From Cryphonectria parasitica EP155 (Eukaryota > Ascomycota > Sordariomycetes > Diaporthales > Cryphonectriaceae), in the NCBI RefSeq assembly GCF_011745365.1, contig NW_024468917.1, positions 1,922,001 through 1,986,000 of the forward strand: a stretch of 64,000 nucleotides of DNA, given 5' to 3'. Below the pieces are notes generated by a model. The model was not told the DNA's origin. It worked only from the letters and a program-made list of their open reading frames with translations, and did no database searches. A program made the translations under genes and the position numbers. Within the stretch, counting starts at the first letter, position 1, and every line of letters begins with the position of its first letter. Of this stretch, positions 1-11,713 are shown piece by piece.

Positions 1-109
1 ACTGATCAACAGACAATCTCCCAGCCAACAGTACTGTCAAGGTACAGTGAAGGTTCAGGTCTGGCTCCTCTTCCCCTCCTGCCTTGACAATGATGTGATC
101 CTGCCATGC

Positions 110-1469
110 TCAGGCCTGGCCCCTGTGATGAGAAGCACGAGCAGCCAATCTCTGAGATCGTCCCTTTACGGTGCTAGAGAGGTCCCCCACCGGCAGGGAG
201 ATGGGGAAATCCACAGACTCGAGAATGATAGCCAAGAAGATCCACCAGCCAAACATACATGCCATAAAGGCAAAGGCGCCAGCAGCCTGAAGGAAGTGAG
301 AGTATTGGTTAGCAAAGTAATTACTTTTTTCTTCTTGCGGTCCCCCTTCCCATGAAGAAGCCTTTGCATGGTGTGGTCATATTATTGGAAGGCTTACAAT
401 TATGAATTTTCCTGCCGTGGCAGCATTGCCCGTATAGTCTTCAGCAAGATACCAATAGGCAGACGTCAACATGGTAAACGTCAGGAACAACGTGAAGAAG
501 ATGAAGACGAAGCAGATGTTGGTGCGGACGGAGGCGAGGAGGAAGCAGAAGCACACGACGGCCATGAAGACTTGGAAGAAGCCTGGTCAAGAGACAAATC
601 AGTATGTCAGATATTATTCTCTAGTTTATACATACAAGACAGAGTTGTTCATTTGTTGTCCGTGGGAGGCAGTGGGGGAAAGATCAGAATAGAAGGTGAC
701 TGACCAAACGAAGCATTAAATCCTTGCGTCTCAAGTCCTGTTGCTGCCGGTTGTCCGGTGGCGGCATAAGAGGAATACGCAGCGAAGGCTGGGTTGAGGG
801 TACCCGCAAAGGTGAGCCAAAAGGCGCCGAAGGTGACGAAGACGACGCAAGGGAAGCTGTTGCCGAGCACCCATTCAAGAATCCCGCCGAGGATCATAAG
901 GACGCCGCCAAAGAAGAAATAGTCGGGACTATGTAGTGTCTCGTCAGCTTTATATTCTTTCCACGTGTAGTACCTCTCAATATATTTTTCTCCCTCATTG
1001 ATCTATCTACCAGAAGTAGGTAGCGACCAACATTGCCAGGAAAAAGTCTGCTTACATTCCTACGGCACCAGTACTACTCGCGCCTCGCCATCCCATAAGC
1101 GAGCAGGATAGGGGGCTGAGACTGAGAAGGAACCCGACGAGGCCACTAGAGAAAAGACACAAGTCGTTAGTCAAAGTGATTACCTCCAAAGAAAGCGCAT
1201 GATGGTGGAGGATAGTGACAGTATGAGGGCGTAGTATAGGTATTTTACATTGGCGTCGGGTTTCCAAAGGTCCTCCTCAACTCCCCGTTGACCTCATTCT
1301 TGGGTGATAGGTACAGCTTCTCGAAGAGCTCAGCCGAGATGGAGACGGCGCCAGTCGTCTTGGCTCTGTTCAGAGCATATTCGACATCATCGGTATGGTC
1401 GTAGCTACTGTCCTCGGCGATCTCGACCTTGGAGGGCCTTCGGCCGTTCTGGGGGATGGTGGCTGCCAT
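110..1469 (-). CDS. GPR1/FUN34/YaaH family acetate (ammonium) transporter
   Basis: Predicted plasma-membrane carrier of the AceTr family; known members move acetate or are linked to ammonium export. Five exons: 1469-1249, 1145-1056, 928-705, 582-398, 286-110, joining in frame to 298 aa. Seen: a hydrophilic N-terminus of about 75 residues; the family signature NPTPIGLVGF created exactly at the first splice junction; MGWRGA; a second family block around GTLNPAF; and about six hydrophobic helices, the last near the C-terminus (GWWIFLAIILES). Introns have GTAAAA, GTAAGC, GTCAGT and GTAAGC donors, and intron 1 has an ACTAAC branch site. The start is the ATG before AATIPQNG; an upstream in-frame ATG at 1511 would add 14 residues and is less typical. 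Family assignment is secure; acetate versus ammonium as substrate is inferred from the family only. Confidence 0.93.
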
Positions 1470-3427
1470 TGAGATGGAGAGGTGGAAAGGACGGAATAAT
1501 AATAAGAACAAGATGTATAACTTGAAGAGAACCAGCTATCCAAAGGATGAGTACAGGCCAAGACCTAAAAGAAAGAGCATCGAGGGCCACCTAGGTAGAC
1601 CACCAAGAGTGGGATAGGTCCACCTTAATGAGTTTTTCTGGATTGTGGTGCATCACTCCTGTTGCCCCCCATCACACATACACTCGCACGCTCTCTTCCT
1701 TCGGGGAAGTCATCCCATCCCTTCGTCGGTGCTGCCTGACACACTAGATCTAGATCTACCACGTATCCGGTCTACATACCTAGTAAAAAGAACCACCCAC
1801 ACGTCCCCTTCCCCCGTCCTAGTCGAAAGCCTCAGCGGGGAAAAAGCTGAGCACCAAAGTACCCCACAGAGGAGGATGCCGATTGGTGTTCATCTTTGGC
1901 TCCTCTGGAACGTAGTGAGCTCCCCGAGAGTAGGTGGAGGAAGAAGGGGTGGTGAGGAGCGGTTCCGAGAAACAAAAGCCCTGGCAGTGCGCGCGTCTAG
2001 CTTCTTGCAGGCTGGTCTGGCTGGGACTCTGGCACGTTGGGCCCATCCTGGAACCCGTTACGGCGAGGCTTGGAGCTGGACACTCTGTGCACCCCGAAGG
2101 TTCTTGCGTGCCGGGCAGGATCAAAGGAGATGCTGAGACAAAGTACCGAACAGGCCTCTTGGCGTTACGGTACTGTACTTTGTGGGGGTTTTTTGGGGGG
2201 GGGGGGGGACGCAGTGGTGGAGTTGGGCCTGTAAAGTTTCCATGGGATACGTATAAAGTTCCATGGGGTACAGACCACTGCAGGAGCATCGAATGTACAG
2301 TTGGGTGTGTCCTCCATCATTTCATTGTTCAGCGATATCAGGAGGAAAGCTAATCGTAATATTTAGCTGATAGATTTCCTCTAGCGGAACTGTACCGCAT
2401 ATGGGCGAGTCGAGACCGGTCAAGGGACAGACAGGCAAAGAAGGGTTGAACACCCCTCCCAAAACGCAAAGAAGAGAGAGACAGCCCAAAGAAAACACAA
2501 GGACGAGCTGTTCTGTCCCCATCGCACTTTGGAAGGAACACATTTCAAACAGCCGTACGTAGTACACACGCCTCAATGACGGGTCCATCCATCCTCAACC
2601 CCATGCCCCAATCGCGGATCCGCATGCACCTTTTAGCTCCAGAGCCACTCCGAATTACGCCTCCACCCCCAACGACCCGTCAGCAGAATCTGGGGTAACA
2701 AGGTTGAGCTCAAACTCCACTCCACAAATTTGAACTGCAAATCTGAGGGTTTGGCTGGTCGACGTGGCTTTCAGCGTTCATGCAGGGGATGTGTTAGTTT
2801 CGGGGATACGGCTGCTTGGCCACAGCATTACCGGTCGTGCGGATGATACTGCTTGAGGGTTAAAGCTCGTACGATTGACAGACGCGTATGCATGGGCTGA
2901 TGGTATACATAACGTTTGGGGAGAGAAGTTTGAGGTTAAGGAAGTAGAAAGTCTAACTTTGAAGGTAGTAAGAAGAAGAAGGAAAAGAAAAAGAAAGAGA
3001 AGAAGAAAAAAAACCAATAACACACACTCGGCAACTACAATACTGCAATCACAAAAGGAAGCCGAGGGCCGCCGCCATAGTGTCCCCGGTCGACCTCGAA
3101 GTTCGGCGAAGGTCTCACACCACAAGATGCCAAATGCCCCGTCCAGCTCTATGGAATTGATTTTAATAACGATGAACCAGCGCTTCACAAGGGAGAATGG
3201 AACATAACAATGGCATCAATTCGAGAAGGCGTGTATTTGTATCAATTGTCTCCATTATTTTTTTTCTTTCTTTCGAAAGCACTAAAAAATTCCGTAACTC
3301 GACAGACTCGGGTATTCAGGACAAGAATATAACCAATGAATAAATAGTTCGTACGCCAAACCCCAAAACCCTAGAATAAGGTATACCATGAAGAGAAAAA
3401 AAGAAAATCCCTTGATCAAGAAATTAT
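1470..3427. other. Intergenic region, 5' of the acetate transporter and 3' of the ferritin-like gene
   Basis: No gene model is supported here. Several short open frames exist on both strands but lack family motifs and consistent splice signals. The stretch holds a 14-base G run (2195-2208), preceded by GGGGG and TTTTTT, and a purine-only tract of about 40 bases near 2971-3012. The part next to 1470 must contain the promoter of the minus-strand transporter gene; the part next to 3427 should hold the 3' UTR of the gene ending at 3428. Confidence 0.6.
2195..2208 (+). repeat. Poly-G run (14 G)
   Basis: Uninterrupted run of 14 G preceded by GGGGG and TTTTTT. Such runs are assembly-error prone and can form G-quadruplex structures. 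No gene overlaps it. Confidence 0.9.
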
Positions 3428-4625
3428 TCAGAGAGCAGCATTGACCTGGATCAACCCAGGCGCCGCAAGGGTCGCGTCCGGAACAGCATCAGGGTCGGTG
3501 AAGTTTCCGCTTGTCGTCAGCGCCGCAAGGCTCAGCCCATCCATGACATTCTCCGAGTAGGGGAACGCCGCCTGGAAAGTGATGACATTGCCACTCCAGC
3601 TGCAGACGGTGACAGGCTCGCTGATGGGCACGTTCAGGCCCGTGAAGTAGGTGACGTACAGACCCTCACCGTTGCCTCCCTGGTACTGGTCCCAGCCGGC
3701 CGGCGCGTCGGTCAGGTCCGCGCTGAACTCGAGCGTCTGGTCCTCAGCAGCGACGTTGGCGCCTCCCTCACCGCTGACCACCGAAAGGGCAGGGAAGATG
3801 GGGAGTGGGATCTCCGTGGCCGGGTCAAAGGAACACTCGTCGACGAATCCTTGCAGGACGGAGAAGGCGAAAGCCGCGGTTGAGGTCGTGAGGAAGGGCT
3901 TCTCGCTGGGCTTCAGGCCCAGCAGGGCGCGGTACCAACCAGTCTGCTCACCCTCCTGGCCGATGACGGCGGCGATGGTGCGGACGGGAGCTGCGTCGCC
4001 GTTGGTCGCGAGAAGCTGGCTGGCATCTTGCAGGGTGCCGAGGACGACGGCCGTGAAGGTCTCGGCGAGGGCGATGGCCGACTTGATGTCAGTCGTGGGG
4101 AATTTGTACGTGCAGGGTGGAGGGGCGAAGGCACCGAAGTGGTCCAAGACGGCGAGCGCGCTGATGGCGTGAAGCTCTTCTTGCTGTTGTGGGTGTCAGT
4201 TCTATATTTTGACATCATCGAAGGAAGAGGAAGCAGAAAGGGGGGGGGGGGGCAAATGGACTTACAGCCTTGACCGCCTTCAAGACGTCAAGCACCTGCT
4301 GCTTCTCCGTGGCCTCCAGGTTGTAACCCGGTGCGTCGGCGGTGACGTTGTCGATGAGAGACGAGAAGAAGCCGACCTCGAAATTCTCGTTGAAAGCGAT
4401 CAGCTGGAAGGCCGTGAGGCTGCTCGCCGCCAGCTTGGGCGGAGGGGCAGCGTTGGAGATCTGTCCGCCGGCGATGCTCTCGATCGCAGCAAGCTGCTCA
4501 GCGCTGGGGCTGGGGAACCCATCGTCGGTGGGATCACTGAAACCTCGCCCGCTATTGGCCGGGGCAGCACAGACGAGGCCAACAATGGCTGCTGTGGCAG
4601 CCAAAATTCGAGGGAGGTTATACAT
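3428..4625 (-). CDS. Secreted ferritin-like domain protein (Rds1 / LsdA type)
   Basis: Two exons, 4625-4266 and 4183-3428 (donor GTAAGT, acceptor CAACAG), giving 371 aa. Seen: a clear signal peptide (residues 1 to about 20, ending VCAAPA), a Pro/Ser-rich linker, then a long helical ferritin-like region that begins with ESIAGG and includes the FNENFE and KQEELHA-like motifs (here QEELHAISAL, formed across the splice junction), then a beta-rich C-terminal part with scattered Cys. Fungal homologues include S. pombe Rds1 (stress-responsive) and Aspergillus LsdA (late sexual development). Those family roles are known; a role in stress or development here is inferred. Metal binding is not demonstrated. 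The intron carries a 13-base G run. Confidence 0.85.
4240..4252 (+). repeat. Poly-G run inside an intron
   Basis: 13 consecutive G on the plus strand, so a C run in the sense strand of the ferritin-like gene's only intron, close to its 5' splice site. Possibly a length-variable site. Confidence 0.9.
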
Positions 4626-6293
4626 CTTGGGAGGAATGTTGATGATCTTTTACTGAGTGGTATTAGGGATTGTAGTCTGGCTTGTCAAAGACTTCAGAGA
4701 GGACATGAGACGATGGAGAGGAAGATCGAGAGAGAGAGAGAGAGAGAGAGAGATCAGATGATGATTCAAAAAATAAAAGCGTACTCTCTCTGGGAGGAAA
4801 AGGGAAAGAAACAGCCCGATATATGTACTGAGATGCAGCTCTCACACAGCCCCAACACCACCAACCATTCACCAAGAGAAATACAAAGATACTTAGTTGC
4901 TAACAGCAACGAGTGGAATGCAGTGCAACGGGGGGCAATCGTTGAGACAACGGCTGACGTTCGCCAATCGACCACCTACAGTACGTGCAGTACAACGCAC
5001 CGACTGTACTGCCACAAGCGGGTATTATGACAGCATGACAAGAAGCCACTCTCCAGCTGGTTGGGCAACCCTGGTTCGGAACCCGGATCTTCCGCCTTCC
5101 ACTGTCAACTGGATACCTTCATCTGGTAGTGAGAAGAAGCCTCCTCCATCATGATGATCACTGTCATCATCATAGAAGACTGGCGTCCCGAATTAGCGGA
5201 AGGGGGCGGTGTGCTAAGCACAAGCACCACCGGGTTGTTGTCTGTGAGTTCTGAGTTGGCGTGAGCGGTGGTAGCAGAGCACAACCCCCAAAAGGCCCAC
5301 TCTAGCTGTCATATGTCCTAAAATTGGGATCTGGCCTTTTGGCACTACAGGGCGGCCGCAGTGCCAGCTTTCGAGCGAGATGGTGGGTGGTGGTTGGCTC
5401 AGGCGAGCTGCAGGATGCGCCAACGCGGCTGGGAAGATGCCGCCCAGCTGGTTAGGGCTGATCCATATGGGCTAGCCAGAAAAGAAAATAAACAGAGCTA
5501 AAATATGTAATACCACAAAGGTTGGGTATATGCCAAGTGCCGGATGCAACGGGTGAGCTGGAAGCCGTCCTCTAGTGTGGCTGTGGGCGGAAAGACTGTC
5601 ATCCGGGTCTCTTTTTTTTGCTCTCTCTCTTGTGATTCCCAACGATACACACAAGACTCTGTACGTTAGTACGTGGGAATAAAAATAAGCCTTCTGCTGA
5701 TGTCGTGGGAGAAGATCCATAATTTAAGCTTAGAAGCCCAACGGGTTAACGTGGCCGATGTTTATCCAAATGCCGGTTGGGAAACATCCGATCCCAAGTA
5801 TGTAAATCATGCGGGGAAAATGTTTCTGCCATCAGCATTCCTTGATTGATTCCAGACTCAGCTCGTCTCCATGTGAATTCCCGTCCTTTTGGACGGCGTA
5901 AAGCAGTAATTTCTGGTCCGTCCTTGATTCCACGATGGGGCTCTGTCTATGTGTCGAATACAGAGAGATCCTTCCCGTCCGTCTCCCAAGTGTCAGCGGC
6001 CGTGATTCATGGTCCATGGGCAATCCTCTGAGTTGGCGCAGTCCGGATACCACCAAGCCGGACCGGATCCCAATATCCCGCTGTTGCCGCCCCAGAAACT
6101 TATCTCCCAAAGTAGTAATTAATCAGTCGTTCATCTGGCCTAAAGCATAGCAAGCAACCAGATGTACTGAACCGCTTCTTGCTCTCTCTAGTAATTGGAT
6201 GAGCCAAAGCAAACGTGAAGGTGGACACATTATGTCACAAGTAACGTAACAGTTCTCTCGCGACGGGGGAGCGACCCCACGCCCTCTCCTCTG
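4626..6293. other. Intergenic region with GA microsatellite
   Basis: 5' flank of the ferritin-like gene and 3' flank of the FAD monooxygenase. A pure (GA)n tract lies at 4728-4753, about 100 bases upstream of the ferritin-like start codon; on the coding strand it is a pyrimidine (TC) tract of the kind common in fungal 5' UTRs and promoters. A short imperfect ATCATGATGAT/ATCATCAT cluster lies near 5150-5175. No gene seen. Confidence 0.6.
4728..4753 (+). repeat. (GA)n microsatellite
   Basis: Thirteen perfect GA units in the 5' flank of the minus-strand ferritin-like gene, where they read as a CT/TC tract on the coding strand. Confidence 0.95.
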
Positions 6294-7873
6294 TTACTGC
6301 GTCTCCACGCCGTCCTGCTCGTTCGTGATAAACGGCATCACCTGGGAGTCGCACTTGTGGACACCCGGCACGTTCAGTCGCCGGTGCAGGTCCTTGGTAG
6401 CCTCCCGGATCGAGTCCTCGAGGTCAAAATCCCAGATGTGGCCCAGCCGCTGGGCCAATTCCCTCTCCATCCTGGCAAAGTCTGTGCCGACGTCCTGGGT
6501 GAGCCATTCATACAGGTTGCCTGCACGCCGCGAGCTGCGAACCAGCCACTGCGTCCGAGCCCGCCTGTGCGCATCGTACACTGCGAAGACGACCTCTACG
6601 TGTAGGGGCTCTGTGACTTGCGGGTCTGCGAGCAGGGAGGCCAAGAACGCGGCATCTTCGATGCAAAAGCCCGCTCCCGCGCCGTGGTGAGGAGAGGTGG
6701 CGTGTGCTGCGTCACCGACCAGGCATACGCGGCCTTTGTAGTATGTCGATAATGGGTGGTCGCCCAGGTCGAAGATGGCCCACTGCAGCCATGATTCAGC
6801 CATTATTTGTCAACTTTGCAAGTGGCGCGGAGCTTGATGGATCAACTCTGGGGAGGCACGCTCAAGCTTACCCGGTCCAATCGATCCGACGTGAGCTGGA
6901 TGATATTCTTGACATTTTCGCCGAACTCGCGGAAATCATCCAGGGCCTCGGCCTTGGTAGTGGCGAGGGTCAACTTGCTCGTGCTAGGCCACTCTTCTCG
7001 ATTGTTTGTTACAAAGGCCACCATGTTCATCATTGCGCCGTGATCGACGGGAAATGTTAGGACATGTCTGTTCTGGCCGAGCTGTGGTGGGCCGTCAGCG
7101 AGAGGGTCTTCTCGTCTATACACAAATATAACAAGACATCGCAGCAGACAAACAACCTGACTGCCTGTCGATTCATGTCGTCAAGTACCCACCCACATGT
7201 GCGCGTTCACCGCCCTCTCCTCGCCAAGGACGTGAATGGCCTCGTCCATGGGGACCAGCCCTCTGTAGGCATACTTGTGCGTATACACTGGCGTGGCGGC
7301 GGGGTGGCCTTCGCCCACGAGTGACACCCTGGTGCGTGACTTGATGCCATCACACCCGATGATTGCGTCTGCCTCGGCCACCGACCCGTCCTTGAACTTC
7401 ATCAGCATCTTTCCGGACCCGATCCTATCATCCAGGATGTGATCGAGTTTCTTGTGGAACTGCGCGGCACCTCTCGGCAGCAGCTTGACCAGCTCGTCGA
7501 GAAACCGTGCCCGGTGCACGGCGTTCTGGCCCACGCCCGGGTCGACCATGGAGAAGAGTGGTTGGAGGCGAGGCGCTGGCTCATGCGACATGCCGTCCAT
7601 GAAGTCGAACCACACGCCCCTCTTGCCCTCCCACTTGTTACGCGTGGCCACGATATTGAAGGCGCCGACCACGCTGCGGTCGATCACCTCCATGGCCCGC
7701 ACGGCATTGCGCGAGATGGACACGCCCGCGCCGATCTCGCCAAAAGCAGCAGCCTGCTCGTAGATGGTACAGCTAATCTTGCGCTTGTGAAGAGCAATGG
7801 CGAGCATGAGGCCTGAGATGCCGCCGCCAATGATGGCGATATGGAAGGGCTTCTTCTGAGCTGGGGTCGCCAT
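6294..7873 (-). CDS. FAD-dependent aromatic-ring monooxygenase (salicylate hydroxylase-like)
   Basis: Group A flavoprotein monooxygenase expected to hydroxylate a small aromatic or related substrate with NAD(P)H and O2. Three exons: 7873-7193, 7081-6872, 6782-6294, giving 459 aa. Seen: N-terminal Rossmann GxGxxG (IIGGGISGLM, residues about 13-22), the DG motif around ADAIIGCDGIKSRTR, and the GD motif GRVCLVGDAAHATSPHHGAG in the last exon. Introns are phase 0 (donors GTGGGT and GTAAGC; acceptors CCACAG and CTGCAG). An in-frame ATG at 7906 would add 11 residues; the chosen start sits close to the Rossmann strand as is usual. It is divergent from the MFS carrier at 9507, suggesting co-regulation. 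Family is secure; the exact substrate cannot be told from sequence. Confidence 0.9.
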
Positions 7874-9506
7874 ATTGACAACGGGGAAGGACGTAAAATC
7901 CAGCACAGTGCGCCACGGACGGCAGTTGAACGGGTGTGTAAGCAGATAAAGGTGAATGTAGCGAGCTGCAGAATGTCAAGTTTCTGAAAATGTCCTGATT
8001 CACCTGGGTGGTTTCCAGTGTAGCAGAGTCAATCAAGGGAGGAGAGGACAAACCGCTGATGCTGTATCTGATCCTTTTTCCCTATTTTGTTTTCTGCTCC
8101 TTGCTGTTTCCTTTTCTGTGCTCAATGTAGTTCACGTCTTTGCCTCGACCTTACTGAGAACCCACAAGATAATCCATCTTGAACGAAGGAGACAAAAAGA
8201 TTGCTGGTCCCATCGCGAACTTGGTGTGACGTAATCGAAGGGAGAGAAGACAAGGCAGGCGCCTGCGTAGGTGTTAGTCCATAATTGAATTTAGTGAACT
8301 TTAGCAGAGAGGGTCCGTCCGTCCATAGTAGTGGAAGTAGGTGGAATATATACCAAGGTATAAAAATAAGTCCTCTACGCTCGGCAAGATCCGCTCACAG
8401 CATCTCACGACCGCTCTTGCCAATCCTGAGTCTTCGCTCCGCGTCTCTCTGTTACGCACCTGCAGTAACAAGTATATATTGCTGCGAACCTGTACTGTGT
8501 TATCAATCCGAAATATCTGCGTCGGTCTGAAATGTATGCACTCATCGTTATTTCGAATCATCAATGTCTTTTTTCCTGCAGAAATAGTAGTGATGCTAAA
8601 AATTTAGCTCTCTTTATTATGACACTGCGCCGCCTCACTATCACCACACTAACTGAAGTTTCCCCTCCCTGATGTTTCATAACATAAGAACAACTAAGAC
8701 ATAGAAAGTCTGGCACTCTACCATGGCGACTCCAGCGAGATTCAAGCTTGGGAGCTCAGTCTGAAACATGGATAAGAAGACCATATAGGCATGCTGTCGC
8801 AATTATGCCTTGTAAGCTGTAGCGAAGGCGGAGTGAAAACTCCAAGGCTCTGGACACGGGAGATGGGAAATGGGCGACAAGGAGCCACAGTCGAATCTAG
8901 AGAGTCTAATTAACTAGGAAGCTGTAGTGTAAATGCGATTGAAGAGCGCACAGTTGACATCTCTTTTAGTAATCAAGCCATTAGCATTTGTAGAAACCCA
9001 GGCGTATCGAGTCGAGTACGATGAAGGCAGTGTATTAGACACATCTGCCGACTTTGGCAGATAGGGCTACAAACGCTCATAATTTCCAGGCGACGTCTTT
9101 AAAGAACTTAAGAAACCCTGGGGCTTTTACTATTTCCGCCTCACGCCATCTGCGATACGATGGCGACATGCATAAGCCCGCATGGCTCTCACAAATATTC
9201 TCACTTATTCAGTCGAGCTAAGGCCTATATCGCCCACTTATCCTTAGTCCTACACAGTATGCAATCGAGAACAGATCTGCAGGAGGGATAGAAAGTTGTT
9301 GATTGGAGCATAGCCAGATGTGCTGGGTGGTGAGGCAATATGTGGATGCTGTGACGATACTCACGACATGTCGACCAGGGTGAATAATACATATAATATC
9401 AATTAAGTGAAGAAACATCTACTCGAGAGAAAGGCCCATGTCACAGAATCTACGCATCTAAGTCTCCTCCAAACACTCATACACGCATAAAACCCAAGAA
9501 TCTATC
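7874..9506. other. Divergent intergenic region between FAD monooxygenase and MFS carrier
   Basis: 1.6 kb with no coding signal that I can support. It must hold both promoters. A TATA-like stretch (AATATATACC...GGTATAAAAATAAG) lies near 8344-8370. No repeats or known operators recognised. Confidence 0.55.
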
Positions 9507-11136
9507 ATGGGATCTGACGCTGACGGTTCTCCAGTGAAGAGGAGATGGTACCAATGGTACTCGGCCGAGGACAGTCCAGAGGAGAGGAAGCTGGTGCTCA
9601 AGCTGGACCTCCTGATCGTGCCTTATGCCTTTATTGTGTACTGGATCAAGTACATAGATCAGACTAACATCAGTAAGTTGATTATAAACACGTACGATAA
9701 ACGAATGAGTGAACCGTGCGGAACACTGACCTCAACCAGACAATGCCTACGCCTCGGGCATGTCAAGCGATCTCAACTTTACCGGCAACCAGCTCGTCCA
9801 GTTCCAGACCATCTTCTACGTCGGGAACGTAGTCGGCCTCCTCCCCTTCATCTACCTGTTCCCGCGCGTGCCCATGCACATCCTCGTGCCCACCCTCGAC
9901 TTGTGCTGGGGCATCTTCACCTTGCTACAGTACCGCGCCCAGAGCTACGGCGAGATCATGGCCTACCGCTTCCTGGTCTCCCTGTTCGAGGGCCCCTACT
10001 TCACCGGCGTACACTTCGTCCTCGGCTCCTGGTACCGCAGCGACGAGGTCGGCCGCCGCGGTGGCACCTTCTACACAGGGCTGACACTCGGCACCCTGAC
10101 CGCGAGCCTGTTGCAGGCCGCCGCCACGACCTACCTCGACGGCCACAACGGCCTGCCCGGGTGGAGGTGGTTGTTCATCATCAACGCCATCATCACGTTG
10201 CCCGTTGCGCTGCTGGGCTTCTTCATCTGGCCTGGCACGCCCGACAGGCCCAACCGGCTGGTCATCAAGCCGCACGAGCTCGAGCTCGCGAGGGCCCGCC
10301 TAGAGCGCCACGGTTCCCGAGTAGAGAGCGCCCCTTTCACGTGGGCCTTGCTAGCCCGCATCTTCAAGAATTGGAAGTTCTGGGTCATCTTGTTCTGGGA
10401 CACCATCTTCTTCAACACGAGCGCCAACTCGGCCGCGTTCCTGCTCTGGATCAAGAGCCTCGACCGGTATGACACCGCCGCCATGAACAACCTCGCCGCT
10501 ATCAGCCCCGCGCTGGGCATCTTCTTCGTCTTCTTCATCAACTATTCCGCCGACCTGTGGGTATCGCGTCCCGTCGCCATCAGTACCGCCTCGGCCTTCA
10601 ACTTCACGGCGCTGGTGATCCTGTCCGTCTGGGACGTGCCCGAGGCCGCCAAGTGGTTCGCCTTTAGCGTGACGTATTCGTCGGTCGCCGTGTCCTCGGT
10701 CTTGTACGGTTGGGCGAATGCGATCCTGAGGGACAATATCGAGGAGAGAGCGCTGACGCTGACGCTCATGACGGCTGTGGGCACAGCAACGAACGCGTTT
10801 GTGCCGAACCTGACGTACCCAACTGTGGAAGCTCCCAGGTACCCAAAAGGTTATGTATTCTCTGCTGTTATGGTCGTGTGTCTTGTCATCATGACCTGGA
10901 TCATGTCTCTACTCTTTGGGGAAAATGGGTATGTTATCACCATATCTCAGAGGTTGTTGTTTATAACGCTAGTGCTGACAACTTCATACTTTATCAGAGA
11001 CAAGAGACAGAAGCAAGTGTCTGGCACAGAAGAGGTGGAAGCTCTCCCTTCAGACTCGGACCTCCACAGAATCAACCAACATGTTCAAGTCAAGGGCAAC
11101 AGTGCTGATAAGGTTGAGACCATACCAGTCAATTAA
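9507..11136 (+). CDS. MFS anion:cation symporter, Dal5/Liz1 (allantoate/pantothenate permease) type
   Basis: Twelve-TM plasma-membrane permease. Exons 9507-9672, 9740-10928, 10998-11136, giving 497 aa. Seen: YWIKYIDQTNI followed across the first junction by NAYASGM, the hallmark of the Dal5/Tna1/Liz1 group; a second conserved block GWRWLFIINAIITLPVA after TM6; and hydrophilic N- and C-termini. Known members carry allantoate, nicotinate, pantothenate and other organic anions; the substrate here is unknown. Intron 2 (69 nt; donor GTATGT, branch GCTGAC, acceptor TATCAG) is a multiple of three with no in-frame stop and would encode a hydrophobic insert if retained. The head-to-head FAD monooxygenase suggests an organic or aromatic acid substrate (inference). 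Confidence 0.9.
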
Positions 11137-11713
11137 TGGAAACAAACTGGTCAAGAGCTGTTGTCTAGATGAAGATCTCTTGACTATCTATTCATTGAGT
11201 ATTGTATTTTGATTTCTTCAAAGTACCCAAGGTTTATAGCTAGCATATCTAGCCTCAAGTTGTGCAATATACAATTCATTTTGATAAGAGTATTGAATTA
11301 AGCTGCAGGCCTCCCAGTAAGAAGGCCGTAGTCAAACAAGTCGCTCAAGTATTGAATTTGAGAAAACGTCCCGCCTCTTGCGCCTTCCCTGATTTGGTCT
11401 CCCTGTGAATAATGATGTTGATGGTAAAGTCAAGGTAGTGTCGTCAAGATGGATGCCTATGCTGAATGATGCAGTCTCAATGTCGTTCTAGACAAAGCTA
11501 AGCATGGCACAGAGCATGCCTCACAGGCTCCTTGTATAACGCCACAGTCAACGCTGCCCTGTCCCTTCTTTCAGGAAGTACCACCTTTTTTTGCTTGTGT
11601 AATAAATACCATAGGCCCATAAACTACCCCGACAGACACCTATCCTTGTCGACCCGATGTTTATTTCCCAGCCCCAAAATGCACTATGCTTCATGCTCCT
11701 CAAATCATGCCCC
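11137..11713. other. Convergent 3' intergenic region
   Basis: Lies between the 3' ends of the MFS gene (+) and the one-TM surface protein gene (-). AT-rich 3' flanks, no gene or repeat seen. Confidence 0.6.

Noticed and set aside
1645..2353. Overlapping open frames on both strands (up to 163 codons)
   Set aside because: They run through the poly-G tract, show no motif and compete with each other; GC-rich shadow frames.
5075..5100. Possible tRNA T-arm (GGTTCGGAACC-like)
   Set aside because: The T-loop does not match, and no acceptor or anticodon arms can be drawn.
9507..10472. 321-codon frame overlapping the MFS gene in another frame after its first exon
   Set aside because: It is the unspliced read-through of exon 1 and intron 1 into the wrong frame of exon 2; Arg/His/Pro-rich shadow translation.
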